In this document: positions 63,476-64,000 of the stretch, one piece after another
Position numbering within the stretch: the first letter of the stretch is position 1
Layout of the letters: every line of letters begins with the position of its first letter
Source: Epiperipatus broadwayi
Taxonomy: Eukaryota; Onychophora; Udeonychophora; Euonychophora; Peripatidae
Reading direction: 5' to 3'
Assembly: GCA_028023455.1 (NCBI GenBank)
Contig: JAQFVV010006294.1
Location: forward strand, 620,001 to 684,000
Length of the DNA: 64,000 nucleotides
Position numbers and translations under genes: made by a program
The notes under the pieces: model-generated
Told to the model about the DNA's origin: nothing
Seen by the model: only the letters and a program-made list of their open reading frames with translations
Database searches by the model: none

Positions 63476-64000
63476 AAATCTAACCACGGCTAGTCTTTAT
63501 TTCCCGCTAGATCTTAATTGAAAGTTTTAACCAGAGCTAATATTTATCTTCGGTTTTTACTTTTCAAATACCACTTTTAATAAATTAGAAAATAAATCTC
63601 TGCTTTTAAAATAGATTAAAACAAAAACCAAAAGAATTATCTCAATCGAAACTCTTAAATCAAAATATTTTTACAATTTCAAAATATAATAAGAGTACGT
63701 GTGTTATGGCACATACGTTTACAAATAATAATAAAAATATGATAAAATTTTCTCTTCCCTTTTAATATCTTTATAAATATACATTTTAGTTTTGATTTTA
63801 GAAGGGATGATTTTTGAAGTGGAGAAAGTCTCCGGTTCATTATATAGAAGTGAACTAGGACTCTATCAACATAGCATAAGGCATCAACAAAATTTCATTT
63901 AAGAATATTCCCTAAAATTCTAAAAATATAATGGCAAGATCGTTACAACTTGTTAGATGTATTTATAAAGTCACTATTATAAAATCATATCTTCACTGCA
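63476..64000. other. Plain AT-rich sequence
   Basis: Nothing recognised up to the window end. Confidence 0.4.

Overview
This is eukaryotic, very AT-rich DNA that is sparse in genes and crowded with decayed transposable elements. One host gene can be supported: a homologue of TIMM23, a subunit of the mitochondrial inner-membrane import translocase, on the minus strand. Five coding exons lie at 57622-57529, 51086-50999, 26062-26004, 13926-13816 and 5284-5169. All joins use GT-AG introns in compatible phase, and together they give 155 codons plus a stop. The N-terminal exon or exons (roughly 50-60 residues by comparison with the family) were not found and probably lie beyond base 64000. The introns are about 6.4, 24.9, 12.1 and 8.5 kb and hold nearly everything else. 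The gene structure and the repeat types point to an invertebrate animal, possibly an arthropod; I cannot name the species.

Layout: 1-1010 is a broken LTR-retrotransposon gag. 1651-3720 is a decayed Penelope-like element (PLE; reverse transcriptase plus GIY-YIG endonuclease). 5169-13926 contains the last two TIMM23 exons, with a palindromic element at 7281-7502. 14031-17270 contains two foldback elements and fossils of a repeat with a hammerhead-like core. 22047-24910 is an insertion, probably a solo LTR, that splits another copy of that hammerhead-like repeat. 27559-34699 is a recent, nearly intact LTR element with about 2.5-kb LTRs and only a gag-like ORF. 35016-36207 is a pogo/Tigger-like non-autonomous DNA transposon. 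36540-37710, 42990-45490, 47455-50580, 55440-55860 and 59280-61650 are dead non-LTR retrotransposons of at least three types. 37985-39540 is a large palindrome with a PLE endonuclease in each arm. 41376-42386 and 63030-63475 are palindromic elements, the first with a near-canonical minimal type I hammerhead core.

The most notable theme is that several unrelated palindromic repeats carry remnants of minimal hammerhead ribozymes, as expected of PLE terminal repeats or PLE-dependent retrozymes. No CRISPR array, operon or rRNA was seen, and no tRNA was recognised by eye. Apart from TIMM23 and the gag ORF, almost all open frames are short chance or decayed frames.
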